DNA of 64,000 bases from Aselliscus stoliczkanus (GCA_033961575.1 CM066738.1:69735478-69799477); one strand, 5' to 3'; counted from the first letter of the stretch, positions 52,990-64,000 are shown. Numbers and translations are program-made. Notes: generated by a model not told the origin, from the sequence alone.

Positions 52990-53973
52990 ACCCCAATGAT
53001 CTCATCCTTCTGGTATCTGTGCTTTTGTATAATCCCTTCCCCTTGAGTGCAAGTAGGACCTGTGACTTACTTCTAACCAATAAAATATAAGTGATGGGAT
53101 GTCACCACTCCTGTGGTTACATTGTTATATGACTATATGAATCTAGCTTAGCACACTGGAACTGAAGGCTGTCCTGCTCCCCTTAAGGAAACAAACAGCC
53201 ATATGCATTGCCCATGGAGAGGGCCACATAGCAGGGAACCAGTGGTGGCCTCTAGGACTTGTGGGAAACTAGCTGACAACCAACAATGGGGTCCTCAAGC
53301 CTACAACTCAAGGAAATGAATTTTGCCAAACACCCTGAATGAGCTTAGAAGCAGAGTCTTCCCCAGTCAAGCCTCTAGATGAAAATGCTGCCTGAGGCCT
53401 GCTGAGTGGCTCAATTGGTTAAGAGCACGAGCTCTGAGCAACAGGGCCGTTGGTTTGATTCCCACATGGGCCAGTGAGCTGTGCCCAAGCTGAGCTGTTG
53501 CTCAGCTGTTGGCAGGATGGCTCAGCTGGTGAGAACACATGCTCCTAACAACAAGGTTGTGGGTTCCGCTCCCACATGGGATGGTGGGATACATATGCCC
53601 ACCCACAACTAAGATTGAATGCAGCACCTTGAGCTGAGCTGCCCTGAGCTGCTGATGGCTGCCAGATGGCGACTGGACTTGGAGCTGAGCTAGCTGCACC
53701 CTCCACAACTAAGACTGAAGGACAACAACTTGACTGTTACCCTTCCCCAATTCCCCAATAAAATCTTTATAAAAAAATTTAAAAAAAGAAAAAAAAAAAA
53801 GAAAGAAAATGCAGCCTGTCCAAAAGATTGATGCAGATCTGTGAGACCCTGAACAGAGGACCCAGCTAAATTATGTCTGGACCTCTGACCCATGGAAAAG
53901 ATTAGAAAATAAAAATGTGTTGTTTTCAGCTGCTAAGTTTGTTGTAATTTGTTATGCACCAATAGAAAACTAA
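52990..53973 (+). repeat. MaLR-like LTR remnant interrupted by a SINE
   Basis: CCCCTTGAGTGCAAGTAGGA, GACCCTGAACAGAGGACCCA and TGTTGTTTTCAGCTGCTAAG appear in the order seen in this LTR class. Confidence 0.6.
53394..53803 (+). repeat. Type D SINE
   Basis: Two tRNA-like units, each with a B-box (GGTTTGATTCCC, GGTTCCGCTCCC). TSD GAAAATGCTGCCT and GAAAATGCAGCCT. Confidence 0.9.
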
Positions 53974-54149
53974 TAGAGAATATAAAAAAGGTCCTACAAA
54001 AGCATTCAAAGATTAGTGAATATCAGTGGCTCATTTCTTTTTGCCTACTAATGTATTTACTGTAGGAAAGTTTTAAGTAAGTTGAAGATTTCATTTTAGT
54101 TCTTTCAATCAATATTCAAAATTAAGAAACTCATTGAAAGATTTTTTTA

Positions 54150-54205
54150 AATTTTTATTTTTTACTTACTTTTTATTAGTTTCAGGTGTACAAAACAATG
54201 AGCTA
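54150..54205 (-). mobile_element. L1 3' tip
   Basis: TTATTAGTTTCAGGTGTACA, reverse of the L1 end. Confidence 0.6.
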
Positions 54206-54261
54206 GGGGGCTGGCCGAGTGGCTGAGTTGGTTAAGAGCTCACTCAAGAGTGCAGTTGGAG

Positions 54262-54371
54262 GGCCGGTCAAGTGACGCGGTGGTTAAGCGCTGGCTTGGG
54301 AAGCCAGCAGCCCCAGTTCAGGTCCCACATATGAGGGCCAGTGACACTGCCCTCAAAAAAAAAAAAAAAAA
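54262..54371 (+). repeat. Type A SINE within the cluster
   Basis: Flanked by GTGCAGTTGG on both sides. Confidence 0.88.
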
Positions 54372-54663
54372 GGGTGCAGTTGGTTAAGAGTTCGCTAAAG
54401 ATGCTGCAGTGGGCTGCCATAGGCTACAGTGAGTGGCCGGCAGCCAGCATGAGCGGCTGCCAGCCGGTGTGAACTTCCAAGAGCTGCTATAAGTGGCCGT
54501 CCAGAGGCTGGCGACCAATTTGCCTCACCTGAGAAGAGAGCAATGATGATACCACATGGGCCAGTGAAGCAATGTCCTCTACAACTACACTGAAGAACAA
54601 AAGGACAGCAACTTGTCTGTTCCCCTTCCCCAATTTCCCAATAAAAAAAATCTTAAAAACATA
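54372..54663 (+). repeat. Type B SINE, mostly the 3' part, within the cluster
   Basis: Body from GCTGCAGTGGGCTGCCATAG through the AATAAAAAAAATC tail. The head is largely missing. Confidence 0.8.
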
Positions 54664-54824
54664 AAAGAGTGCAAGCTGAGCTCTGAGCAACAGCAGTTCG
54701 ATGCCCAGCTCGAGCTGAGCTGCTGCTGAGCTGCCAACAGGTGGCTCAGCTAAAAAAATAAAGAAATAAAGTCTACAGGGGCATTAAAAAAAACAACAAT
54801 GTAATAGACATTTCTCCCCTCAGA

Positions 54825-54978
54825 TTTTTTTTTTTTTTTTTTTTAAAGCTGAGCCATCCTGCCACCTATTGGCAGCTCAACGGCAACTCAGCTTGGGCTG
54901 GCCTCCAGCCGCTGTTGCTCAGAGCTCAGCTCGCACTCTTGAGAGAGCTCTTAACTAACTGAGCCACTCGGCCGGCCC
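54825..54978 (-). repeat. Type C SINE
   Basis: TSD CCCCTCAGATTT on both sides. Confidence 0.9.
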
Positions 54979-55315
54979 TACCCCTCAGATTTCTGTTTTT
55001 TTTACTTTATACATTGCTTTTTTAAATGGTCGTAATGAACATTTATTACTTTTTATACAGTAAAAAAGTTATTAAAAAATACAAAGCTCATTATAAAGAA
55101 GTAAATCACACAAAAAGATATATAGCTGAAAGGAAGGCTAAAACATTCTAAGATATAATAGAAGACAAGTTTTAAATATGAACACATCTTCACAAATTTT
55201 GTGTAATATGCCCTGGTTTCTTTATAGAGGAATAGTATTTAGAAACCAAGATCTGGGCACTGAGTGTGGTCACTGCTGCTGAGGTGTCATTGTGTTCAGG
55301 CCCTCTGAGCTAATA

Positions 55316-55353
55316 TATCTATATCTATCTATATCTATACACACACACACACA

Positions 55354-55436
<83 letters not shown>
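55316..55436. repeat. Compound (TATC)/(CA)/(TA)/(GA) microsatellite
   Basis: Four adjacent simple-repeat runs. Likely unstable in length. Confidence 0.95.
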
Positions 55437-55439
<3 letters not shown>

Positions 55440-56678
55440 TGGGGGTGCCAAAAACTGTATACAAGTGGACTCTTTGGTCAATGTTGCTCAATCAGTAGTT
55501 AGTCGTAATTAAAAGTGTCTGGACGCTGATGACAACCACTTGGAGCACCTATTGTAATTGCAGAAGTCAAATGTGACTTGTGTCCATCTTTTGTTATTGG
55601 TACATATTGAATATTAAAATTTTAATAGTTTTTTCCCTTCTTAAAATGTGTCTAGTAGATGGCAGAATAGACAGATAGTGTGACAACTGCTTCCAAGGAT
55701 CACACCAAAATTACAAATAATTTATACAATATTCAACCTCGGAAGTCCCTGGAACACTAGATGAACAGAAACTCTAAATGAAGAACTTAAAGAGGTGGTC
55801 ATGTCGAGTCCAGTAGGAGGGGTGGAGACGAGAGAGGGTGAACCCCGTGAGGGACACCTCAACGGTGAGGATGCTTCTCCGGTTGGGGGAGAGACCTTCC
55901 GGCCCCACATGTAGCTCACCACCCCAGAGTTACTTTGCCAGGAAGAGGAGTCCGTGATAGCTGGCAGTAGAAATTAGTGAGGACTCTCTTTGCTCAACTC
56001 GGTGAGGCTGAGGGTGGCTAGAGAAGCAGTGAAGCTAGTACATGGACTCGCTCGCTGGTGAGCACTCACCTGGTCCCTGATGGAAGGAGTAGCTGTGTGA
56101 GCGGGGCCCAGGAGCCTGTGGGGAAGGACTGAACTGAGCGCCTTTGGCACAGGAGCTGGAGGTTTGGGGACCACTGTTCCTCTGGTGTAGCGCTTACACA
56201 CGAGTACTGTACAGGAGGGTGAGCCCCCCCCCCCCCACTGCGTGACTTATGCTGTGTAGCCAGGGAAATGCCTGGCAGGCACGCTTTGGCTCCAACAGCC
56301 TGTTCATTGAGACGTGGGAGTGCGCAAGCCGCTTTGGATCGCTGCGCTCTGCACTGCACCGTGTAGAGTTGCCTGGCTGGTGATTGGTTGTCAGGCTGCT
56401 CTGCCTGATCGGCCAGCGGCTGATTGAGACAGGCTGAGACTGGGAGTTTTCCTGGGAGTATTGGGCCGTGAGCTGTGCACCTGGGTGATCCAGCTGGGGC
56501 TCTCCTAGTGATCTAATACATCAAAACAACCCCAGAGCGACAGCCAGAATGAGGAAACAAAGACACATGTCTCAAGTAAAAGATCAGAAAAAACCTGTAG
56601 AAATGGAACCAAATGAAACAGAGGGATCCAACCTTTCAGAGACAGAGTTTAGAACACTAATGATAAGAAGGTTTATGT

Positions 56679-56804
56679 GGGCCGGCTGAGTGGCGTGGTG
56701 GTTAAGCACTGGCTTGGAAAGCCAGCATCCCCGGTTTGGGTCCCACATATGAGGGCCAGTGACACTGCCCTCATAAAAAACAAACAAACAAACAAATAAA
56801 AAAC
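56679..56804 (+). repeat. Type A SINE nested in ORF1
   Basis: Flanks AAGAAGGTTTA and AAGAATGTTTA. CAAA-rich tail. Confidence 0.88.
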
Positions 56805-57474
56805 CAAGAATGTTTAATGAACTTAGTGAGGACATAAGGAAGGATAGAGAAATCATAAAAAACAACCAGTTAGAACTAAAGAATACAATAAATGAAATGA
56901 AGAACACACTCAAAGGAAACACCAATTGAGTAGATGAAGCAAAGAATCGGATCAGCGATTTGGAAGACAAAATAGCAGAAATCACCCCGTTAGAAAAACA
57001 AAAAGAAAAAAAAGAATAAAAAACAATGAAAATAGTTTAAGAGACATGTGGGACAAGATGAACCACAACAACTTTTGAATCACAGGAATACCAGAAGGGG
57101 AAGAGAAGAAGCAAGGGGTCGAGAATGTATTTGAAGAAATAATAACTGAAAGCTTCCCTACCCTGGTGAAGGAAATTAACATACAAGCCCATGAAGTGCA
57201 GACAATTCCAAACAATCTGAACCCAAACAAGTCCACACCAAGACACATTATAGTTAAAATGGCAAAGGTTAAAGACAGAGACAGAATCCTAAAAGCAGCA
57301 AGAGAGAGACAGCAGGTTACATACAAAGGAACGCCTATTAGACTAACAGCTGACTTGTCTACAGAAACTGCAGGCCAGAAGGGAGTGGCAGGAGATATTC
57401 AAAGTGACACAAAATAAAGGCCTACAACCAAGATTGCTCTACCCAGCATGGCTATCACTTAAAAATGAAGGAGA

Positions 57475-57617
57475 TGAGCCGGCCGAGTGGCTCAGTTGGT
57501 TAAGAGCTCGCTCAGGAGTGCGAGCTGAGCTCTGAGCAACAGCTGTTCAAGGCCAGCGTGAGCTGAGTTGCCGTTGAGCTGCCAACAGGTGGCAGGATGG
57601 CTCAGCTAAAAAAAAAA
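57475..57617 (+). repeat. Type C SINE nested in ORF1
   Basis: TSD AAAAATGAAGGAGA on both sides. Confidence 0.9.
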
Positions 57618-58202
57618 AAAATGAAGGAGAAATAAAGAGCTTCCCAGAAAAGAATAAGCTTAAGGAATTCATTACCACCAAGCCAGCATTGCAGGAAATG
57701 TTAAAAGGGCTTTTTTTTTTTTTTAACAGAAGAAGTGGGTAAACAAGCTAACCTAGGAAGATCAGGAATACAAATAACAAAATGGCAATACATATGCACT
57801 AATCAATTATCACTTTAAATGTGAATGGACTAAATGCTCCAATCAAAAGACAGAGAGTGGCTGAGTGGATAAGAAAACAGGACCCATGTAAATGCTGTTT
57901 ACAAGAGACTCATCTCAGAGCAAAAGACACACACAGACTGAAAGTAAAGGGATAGAATAAGATATTTCATGCAAATGGAATGGAGAAAAAAAGCTGGAGT
58001 AGTAATACTTATTTTGGACAAAACAGACTTTAAAGTGAAGACTACAATAAAAACAAAGAAGGGCACTACATAATAATAAAGGCATCGATCCAATAAGAGG
58101 ACATAACCCTAGTAAACATCTATGCACCCAACATAGAGCTCCTAATTATATACAACAGATTTTGACAGACATAAAGACAGAGATCAAGAGTAACACTATC
58201 GT

Positions 58203-58599
58203 AGGGTAACAGCGTTGGGGAACCAGGGAAGGGGAACAGACAAGTTGCTGTCCTTTTGTTCTTCAGTCTAGTTGTGGAGGACGTTGTTTCACTGGCCCAT
58301 GTTGGTATCATCATGGTGCTCTTCCCAGATGAGGCAGATAGGTCGCCGGCCTCTGGATGGTCACTCACCATGGCTATTGGCAGCTCACACTGGCTGCTGG
58401 CCACTCACAGTAGCCTATGGCAGCCCACTGCAGCAGGGGCTAAAGCCTACACCATCACCGGGGCTCGCACAGCCCAACTCCAGAGGGAGCAGTTGTTAGC
58501 TGCAGAGGGCAGTGTCACTGGCCCTCATATGTGGGATCTGAACCGGGGTTGCTGGCATCCCAAACCAGCTCTTAACCAATGCGCTACTCAGCCAGCCCT
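58203..58599 (-). repeat. Type B SINE missing its tail, replacing L1 sequence
   Basis: Starts inside the B tail (AACAGCGTTGGGGAACC). The other copy of this L1 derivative has about 125 bp of endonuclease sequence at this position that is absent here. Confidence 0.82.
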
Positions 58600-59186
58600 C
58601 AATCAATATTTTTAGAGCATTTCAACCCAAAGCAACAGAATATATATTCTTCTCAAGTACACATGGAACATTTTCCAAGATAGACCACATGTTAGGCCAC
58701 AAAACAAGTTTCAGTAAATTTAAGAAGATTGAAATCATATTGAGGAGATATAGAGGAAAAACTGATGGTTGCTAGCTGGGAGGGGGTGGGGATGAGAGAG
58801 AAGGGGAAGGGATTAGACAGCATAAATAGGTAACTACAATATTGCCACGGGGATATGAAAGGCAGTTCTGGGAATATAATTAATAATGTTGTGAATATTT
58901 TGTAGGGTGTCAGACGGTCGCATATCTTGTTGGCAAGATCACTTCAGGGATGGGGTAGAGGCTTGATTGCTGCGCTGTACACCTGAAGCTGATGTTGTAT
59001 AATACTGTATGTGAACTGTGATTGAATGTATATATACAGTCACGGGATGTGGAGTACAGTGTGGGAGTGGAGTCAAGGGAATTGTAATAGATATGTATGA
59101 TATGGGGGGGAGTGGGGCAGCAGATTGGGGGAGGGGGGTTGTCACTTTGAGGGGTAAAAAGTATAACTATTGTGTTGTGTTATATA

Positions 59187-59225
<39 letters not shown>

Positions 59226-59240
59226 GACACACATACATGT

Positions 59241-59886
59241 TAAGTGCACAGTGGAAATTTCACAAATTTAATTGTCTGAACTTCATATATAGTGATTTCT
59301 GTATCTAGCCATCTGTATTTATATTAGCTAAAGATGAGTTCAGAGTACAACTCTTTTATGTGGACTCTCTGGTGGCTTTTACGAGGAATTGAACCTCTTA
59401 ATTAGCAATGTTTCTGGGGTTTTTTTTCTTTAATTTTTGAATAAAGCTATATTCTATCTATAATGGAACACACCCTATATCTCTAAACTCCTCAATTCTG
59501 TGGCAAATCAGCAACAGTAATCAGGCAGAGGACAAAATGCTTTATACTTACAGAGAATGCCAGAACTGAAAATCACATGATATATACTTAATGAAACAAA
59601 AAATTTAGGTTACATCCAATAAGAAGAATATTGTACTTCTATATGGTTACCAAAAAATTGCAAATGTCACCAAATTATTTATTAATACTGTGACCCAAAC
59701 TCCTCAGTGTTAATACTTATCATTGCACTAGTTGTAGCTCTATCTTTAGCACTAACAATTCCTAACACTAACAAAACCCAACCTTAGCATTTAACAATAT
59801 GATTTCCACCTGATTAATTTCTTTGGGAGGAGCACTGTACCCTAGGAGCTGAGGCCAGAGTAAAATAAGGAAGAGCTCAAATATCA
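59241..59886. other. Unique intergenic sequence
   Basis: No feature recognised. Confidence 0.4.
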
Positions 59887-60088
59887 GGCAAAAAGTCATG
59901 TCAGAAAGGAGGAATGTACATGTGGGACCCCATGTGGAGGCTTAAGGAAGAAGTTGAACTTGAAGGCTTAAGAAGTGGTCAGGGGTGGGCAAAAAGTCAT
60001 GTCAGAAAGGAGGAATGTACATGTGGGACCCCATGTGGAGGCTTAAGGAAGAAGTTGAACTTGAAGGCTTAAGAAGTGGTCAGGGGTG
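59887..60088. repeat. Perfect 101-bp tandem duplication
   Basis: Copies at 59887-59987 and 59988-60088 are identical. The second abuts a type A SINE. Confidence 0.95.
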
Positions 60089-60200
60089 GGCTGGCTGAAT
60101 GGCGCGGTGGTTAAGCGCTGGCTTGGGACGCCAGCAGCCCCGGTTCGGGTCCCACATATGAGGGCCAGTGACACTGCCCTAAAAAAAAAAAAAAAAAAAA
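60089..60200 (+). repeat. Type A SINE
   Basis: TSD AGTGGTCAGGGGTG and AGTAGTCAGGGGTG, using the end of the duplicated unit. Confidence 0.9.
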
Positions 60201-61000
60201 AGTAGTCAGGGGTGCAGGAGAGTATGTGGTCCTTAGAACCCAGTTCCAATTTGTACTGTTAAGACTTATCATTGGAGTTTTGAGCACAAATCTGCTTAAC
60301 GCTTTCCTTAAGGTTAGTTTGTGCATATGGCAGCCAAATAGTATTCATAATTGGGAGATAAATTAGCCTTTTCCTACAAGGTAACTAAGGTTACTTGGGA
60401 AAACCTTCCTGTGGAGAGGTCTAATTTACAGAGTAAATTAACTGCAGGAACATAATGTTGATGCTTCCTCTTCCTCATTCCCTATGCGAAAGTCAATGAC
60501 ATGCTTTGTGTAAGATGGAATGATATACAGACAGACACACAGAAAGAAAAAGTAACCATGAAATGGATTCCAACTGAACGGTTGAGATTAAAATTATTTT
60601 AATAGAACTTCATTATATTTCCCCTTCATGAAAAAAATGCAGCTTTCTGATCATATGTAGCTGGAAAGAGAAATATTTTTGGCCACCTTGACATCTGTGA
60701 AAACACCCTGTCCTGTTAATTCCCAAATAGCTTGTTTACAAAGAAATGTACCCATAGAAGACAAGTGTGGAATGGTCATGTGAAACTGCAAGAATGTGCT
60801 AAAAACAGTTCTTAAGCCAGGAACTCTAAGTAAAAAGGAAAAATGCAAAAGAGAATAGTACGTTCTTTGTTGTATAACTCTTAACTTACCTGCATAGAAC
60901 TTGTGTGACTGATGGGACATGGTCCTTAAGATAGGGGTGGGGGTTGGGGAGTGAGACCCAATCACAGGTGAAAGCAATGTTCTTTCTTACCTATGAATCT
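60201..61000. other. Unique intergenic sequence
   Basis: No feature recognised. Confidence 0.4.
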
Positions 61001-61004
61001 CAAT

Positions 61005-61430
61005 CTATGGTAGGCAGAATTCTAGGATGTCCTCCTCTTAAGATCCCTAATGTACATACCCTTATGTAATCCCCACCCCTTGAGTGTGGATGGGACGTGT
61101 GAATATAATTTCTGTGATTATATTATATTATATGGCAAAGATAAAGTGGTTTTGCAAATGTAATGAAGGTCACTCACTATTCAGTTGTCCCTGAGTTAAT
61201 CAAAAGGGAGATTGTCCTGGATAATCAGGTGAGCCCTTTAAAAGAGGGTCCAGGAATTAGACATGGAAGAAGCCAGACACCCTTTCTTCTGCTGGCCTTT
61301 AAGAAGCAACCCTCCATGAGTTCTGCAACTGCAAGAAAATGAATTCTCTGAACAACCACATGAACTTGGAAGAAAATCCTTAGCCTCAAACTACAGCTAC
61401 GATCATTTAATATAACATTAGCTGTGGGTT
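61005..61430 (+). repeat. MaLR-like LTR remnant
   Basis: ATGGTAGGCAGAATTCTAGG, CACCCCTTGAGTGTGGATGG and TGAACTTGGAAGAAAATCC resemble the LTR at 52990. Confidence 0.5.
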
Positions 61431-61439
61431 TTTCATAAA

Positions 61440-62495
61440 TGCCCTTTATCATATTGAGAAACTACTTTTTTGAAGGTTTTCATTTTGAAAACATGCTGGA
61501 TATTTTTAGTGCTTTTTCTGCACTAAATGAGATGATCTTGTGGGTTTTTCCCCTTTCATTCTGGTAATGTGGTATAATAGTATATTGATTGATTTTCATA
61601 TGTTGAACTACCTTTGCATTCTGGGAAATCTCCCATTTAGTCATGATGTATAATCCTCTTACTGTGCTGCTGGACTAGGTTTGCTAGTATTTTGTTGAGG
61701 ATTTTTTACCATCTGTATTCACACGGAATATTGGTCTCTAGTTTCCCTTTCTTGTGTTGGTTTTGTTTGGCTTTGGTATCAAGGTAATAGTGGTATCAAA
61801 TAATGAGGAAGTGCTTTCTCTTCTTTTATTTCTTGGAGGAGTTTGAAAAGCATTGGTGTTAATTTTTCTTTAAATGTTTGGTAGAATTAATCAGTGGAGC
61901 CTGCTGGTCTTAAGTTTTTTTTGGGGGGAAAGGTGTTTGATTACTGATTCAATCTCTTTACTTGTCATAAGTCTGTTCAAAGTTTCCAATTTTTTTTGAG
62001 TCAGTTTTTTAAGTTTTATTTTATTTTTTTGAGGGCAGTGTCACTGGCCCTCATATGTGGGACCCAAACCGGGGCCGCTGGCTTCCCAAGCCAGCGCTCA
62101 ACCACCACACCACTCGGCCGGCCCTTGAGTCAGTTTTTGTAGTATGTTTTTCTAGGAGTTTGTCCATTTCATTTAGGTTAATCAATTTGTTGGCATACAG
62201 TTGTTCACAGTATTCTCTTAGAATCCTTTTTTTTCCTTTAAGGTCTGCAATAATGACCTCATTTTCAACTTGATTTTAGTAATTTTCATCTTCTGTTTTT
62301 CTTAGTCAATCTAGCTAAAAGTTTTGATTCCAAAGAATCAATTTTTAGTTTCAATGATTCTATTGTTTTTATATTCTCTATTTCACTTATCTCTCTTCTA
62401 ATCGTTATTTCCTTCTGTCTGTGAGCTTTGGATTTAACTTGCTTGTCTTTTTCTAGTTCCTTAAGGTATAAAGCTAGGTTATTGATTTGGGATTT
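61440..62495 (-). mobile_element. Older L1 ORF2 fragment, antisense
   Basis: Reverse L1 ORF2 words: ACTACCTTTGCATTCTGGGA, TATTTTGTTGAGGATTTTT, AGGTTATTGATTTGGGAT. Many stops. Confidence 0.78.
62007..62124 (-). repeat. Type A SINE nested in L1
   Basis: TSD TTGAGTCAGTTTTT on both sides. Confidence 0.9.
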
Positions 62496-62888
62496 TTTTC
62501 TTCTTCAATCTTAGTTGTGGAGGGCACCAGTCACCCTCCCTGGCTGCCGGATGGCACCTAGTGGCCTCTAAGTTTAAGGTGCCGAGTTCGGTCTTAGTTG
62601 TGGTGGGCATAGCCACCATCTCCTGCAAGAGTCAAACCAGCAGCCTTGTTGTTAAGAGTGCATGCTCTATCCACTGAGCGATCTGGGTGACAGCTCAGCT
62701 CAAGCTCCTGAGTTCAGTCTTAGATGCTCTTACCAGCTGAGCCATCCTGCCACCTTTTGGCAGCTCAGCAGAAGTGCAGCTCGGTTGCAGTGTCATTAAC
62801 CCATGTGGGAATCGAACTGGCAGCTCCATTGCTCAAAGCTCACGCTCTTAAGCTAACTCTTAACCACCTGAGCCACTCGGCCAGCCAC
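62496..62888 (-). repeat. Type D SINE, tail-truncated, nested in L1
   Basis: Three tRNA-like blocks in reverse (GAGTCAAACCAGCAGCC, GAATCGAACTGGCAGC). Flanks TTGGGATTTTT and CTGGGATCTTT. Confidence 0.82.
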
Positions 62889-62924
62889 TGGGATCTTTGT
62901 TTTTCTTTTTAACTTTGTAATTAA

Positions 62925-63740
62925 TTATTTTATTTATTTAACTTTATTTATTTTTACAACAGTGCAATAGTTATACTTTTTACCCCTCAATGTGACAACC
63001 GCCCAATCTGCCACCCCACTAACCCCTATATCATAATGTCTATTACAACTCCCCTGTCTTCACTCCCACACTGTACTCCTCATCCCGTGACTATATGTAT
63101 ACATTCAATCACAGTTAACAATCCATATTATGCAACATCAGCTTCAGGTGTACAGTGCAGTGATCAAGTTTCTACCCCATCTCCAAAGTGGTCTCCCCAA
63201 CAAGACACATGACCATCTGACACCCACAAAGCATTCACAGCATTATCAATTACATTCCCAGAACTGCCCCCCATATCCCTGCGGCAACATTGTAGTGACC
63301 CACCTACGCTGTCCAAAATCTTCCCCCTCTCCCTCATCTCCACCCGCTCCCAGCCAGCAACCATCAGTTTTTCCTTTATACGATTTCAATCTTCTTAAAT
63401 TTACTGATACTTGTTTTGTGGCCTAACATGTAGTCTATCTTGGAAACTGTCCCATGTGCACTTGAGAAGAACGTATATTTTGTTGTTTTAGGGTGAAATG
63501 CTCTAAAAATATCGACGAAATCCAGCTGGTCAAAGTGTCATTTAACGCCACTCTTTCCATGTTGATTTTCTGTCTAGAGGATCTGTCCATTGGTGACAAT
63601 GGGGTGTTGAAGTCCCCTATTACGATAGTGTTACTGTTGATCTCTGTCTTTATGTCTGTCAAAATTAGGAGCTCTTATGTTGGGTGCATAGATGTTTATT
63701 AGGGTTATAGTGCCATTCCTTGTCTTTTATTGTAGTCTTC
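62925..63740 (-). mobile_element. Non-autonomous L1 derivative (HAL1-like), copy 2
   Basis: On the minus strand, endonuclease sequence (63740 down to about 63390) passes straight into the L1 3'UTR (AGGAAAAACTGATGGTTGCT, GTACACCTGAAGCTGATG) and a tail at about 62940. Same architecture and nearly the same junction as the copy at 58740. Continues 5' beyond a SINE at 63741. Confidence 0.78.
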
Positions 63741-64000
63741 TTTTTTTTTTAAAAGATTTTATTGGGGAATTGGGGGAGGGGAACAACAGTGGGGAATCGG
63801 GGAAGGGGAAGAGACAAGTTGCTGTCTTTTTGTTCTTCAGTCTAGTTGCGGAGAACATTGCTTCACTGGCCCATGTTGGTATCGTCATTGTGTTCTTCCC
63901 GGATGAGGCAGATAGGTTGCCAGCCTCTGGATGGTCATTCACCATGGCTATTGGCAGTTCACGATGGCTGCCGGCCATTCACTGTAGCCTATGGCAGCCC
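63741..64000 (-). repeat. Type B SINE, cut by the window end
   Basis: Reverse tail AAAAGATTTTATTGGGG and part of the body. Continues beyond 64000. Confidence 0.88.

Larger units (their letters stand above)
54206..54763 (+). repeat. Type C SINE split by a nested A and B cluster
   Basis: C head 54206-54258 and C remainder 54664-54763. AAGAGTGCA at both edges of the break is a TSD. Confidence 0.8.
55650..59240 (+). mobile_element. Near-full-length non-autonomous L1 derivative (HAL1-like), copy 1
   Basis: A GC-richer 5'UTR-like part (about 55650-56548), an ORF1 region from ATG 56549 to about 57715 (IPNNLNPNKSTPRHIIVKMA; FITTKPALQEMLKG), then the ORF2 endonuclease start (about 57795; ITLNVNGLNAPIKRQR, CCLQETHL). 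At about 58740 this joins directly to the L1 3'UTR, with no reverse transcriptase. It ends in TA/CA repeats. Both ORFs are broken by mutations and by three SINEs (56679, 57475, 58203). The 3'UTR matches the L1 at 23610. Confidence 0.75.

Noticed and set aside
51451..64000. MIB1 first coding exon
   Set aside because: The expected N-terminal coding sequence is not visible and no second CpG island occurs here.
1..64000. CRISPR arrays, operons or prokaryotic elements
   Set aside because: The regular repeats are SINEs and microsatellites; the spliced gene and L1s show a mammalian genome.

Overview
The window is mammalian nuclear DNA, most likely from a bat of the horseshoe/leaf-nosed lineage (Yinpterochiroptera). 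The evidence is one spliced mammalian gene, ancient mammal-wide repeats (MIR, L2, MER5-like, MaLR-like), L1 fragments, and about 57 copies of a tRNA-derived SINE group that resembles those I associate with rhinolophoid bats. The species call is inference; the mammalian call is firm.

The only protein-coding gene I can support is ABHD3, an alpha/beta-hydrolase that acts as a medium-chain/oxidised phospholipid lipase. It lies on the minus strand. All nine coding exons can be placed with GT/AG splice sites and consistent phases: start codon at 51153, stop at 6475, 1236 nt, 411 residues. The catalytic residues Ser220, Asp346 and His375 are present. A CpG-rich, TATA-less promoter sits at about 50.7-51.45 kb. 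The two longest introns, 3 and 4 (16.0 and 15.0 kb), are mostly repeats and unique intronic sequence.

Layout: 1-6474 is 3' flank and 3'UTR; 6475-51153 is ABHD3; 51154-51450 is promoter and 5'UTR; 51451-64000 is upstream intergenic DNA dominated by L1-derived elements and SINEs.

The SINEs fall into four related types, used as shorthand below. Type A (about 100 bp) is one tRNA-like head plus an A tail. Type B (about 460 bp) has a similar head, a body of diverged short repeats, and a tail carrying an AATAAA just before poly(A). Type C (about 145 bp) has a different head and ends in a GGATGGCTCAGCT module. Type D (about 400-500 bp) has a C-like head, one or two further tRNA-like units and a B-like tail. 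Many have clear target-site duplications (TSDs).

The most striking observations are: (i) a type B SINE inserted exactly at the exon 6 splice donor of ABHD3, with its 14-bp TSD regenerating the donor; (ii) two copies of an L1 derivative in which the endonuclease part of ORF2 joins directly to the 3'UTR, with no reverse transcriptase between, suggesting a mobile non-autonomous HAL1-like family; (iii) a SINE dimer plus an unfamiliar 3' tail flanked by one TSD pair; (iv) the 46-bp exon 4 lying between two directly repeated solo LTRs; and (v) a roughly 1-kb class-II-like LTR inserted inside a SINE.
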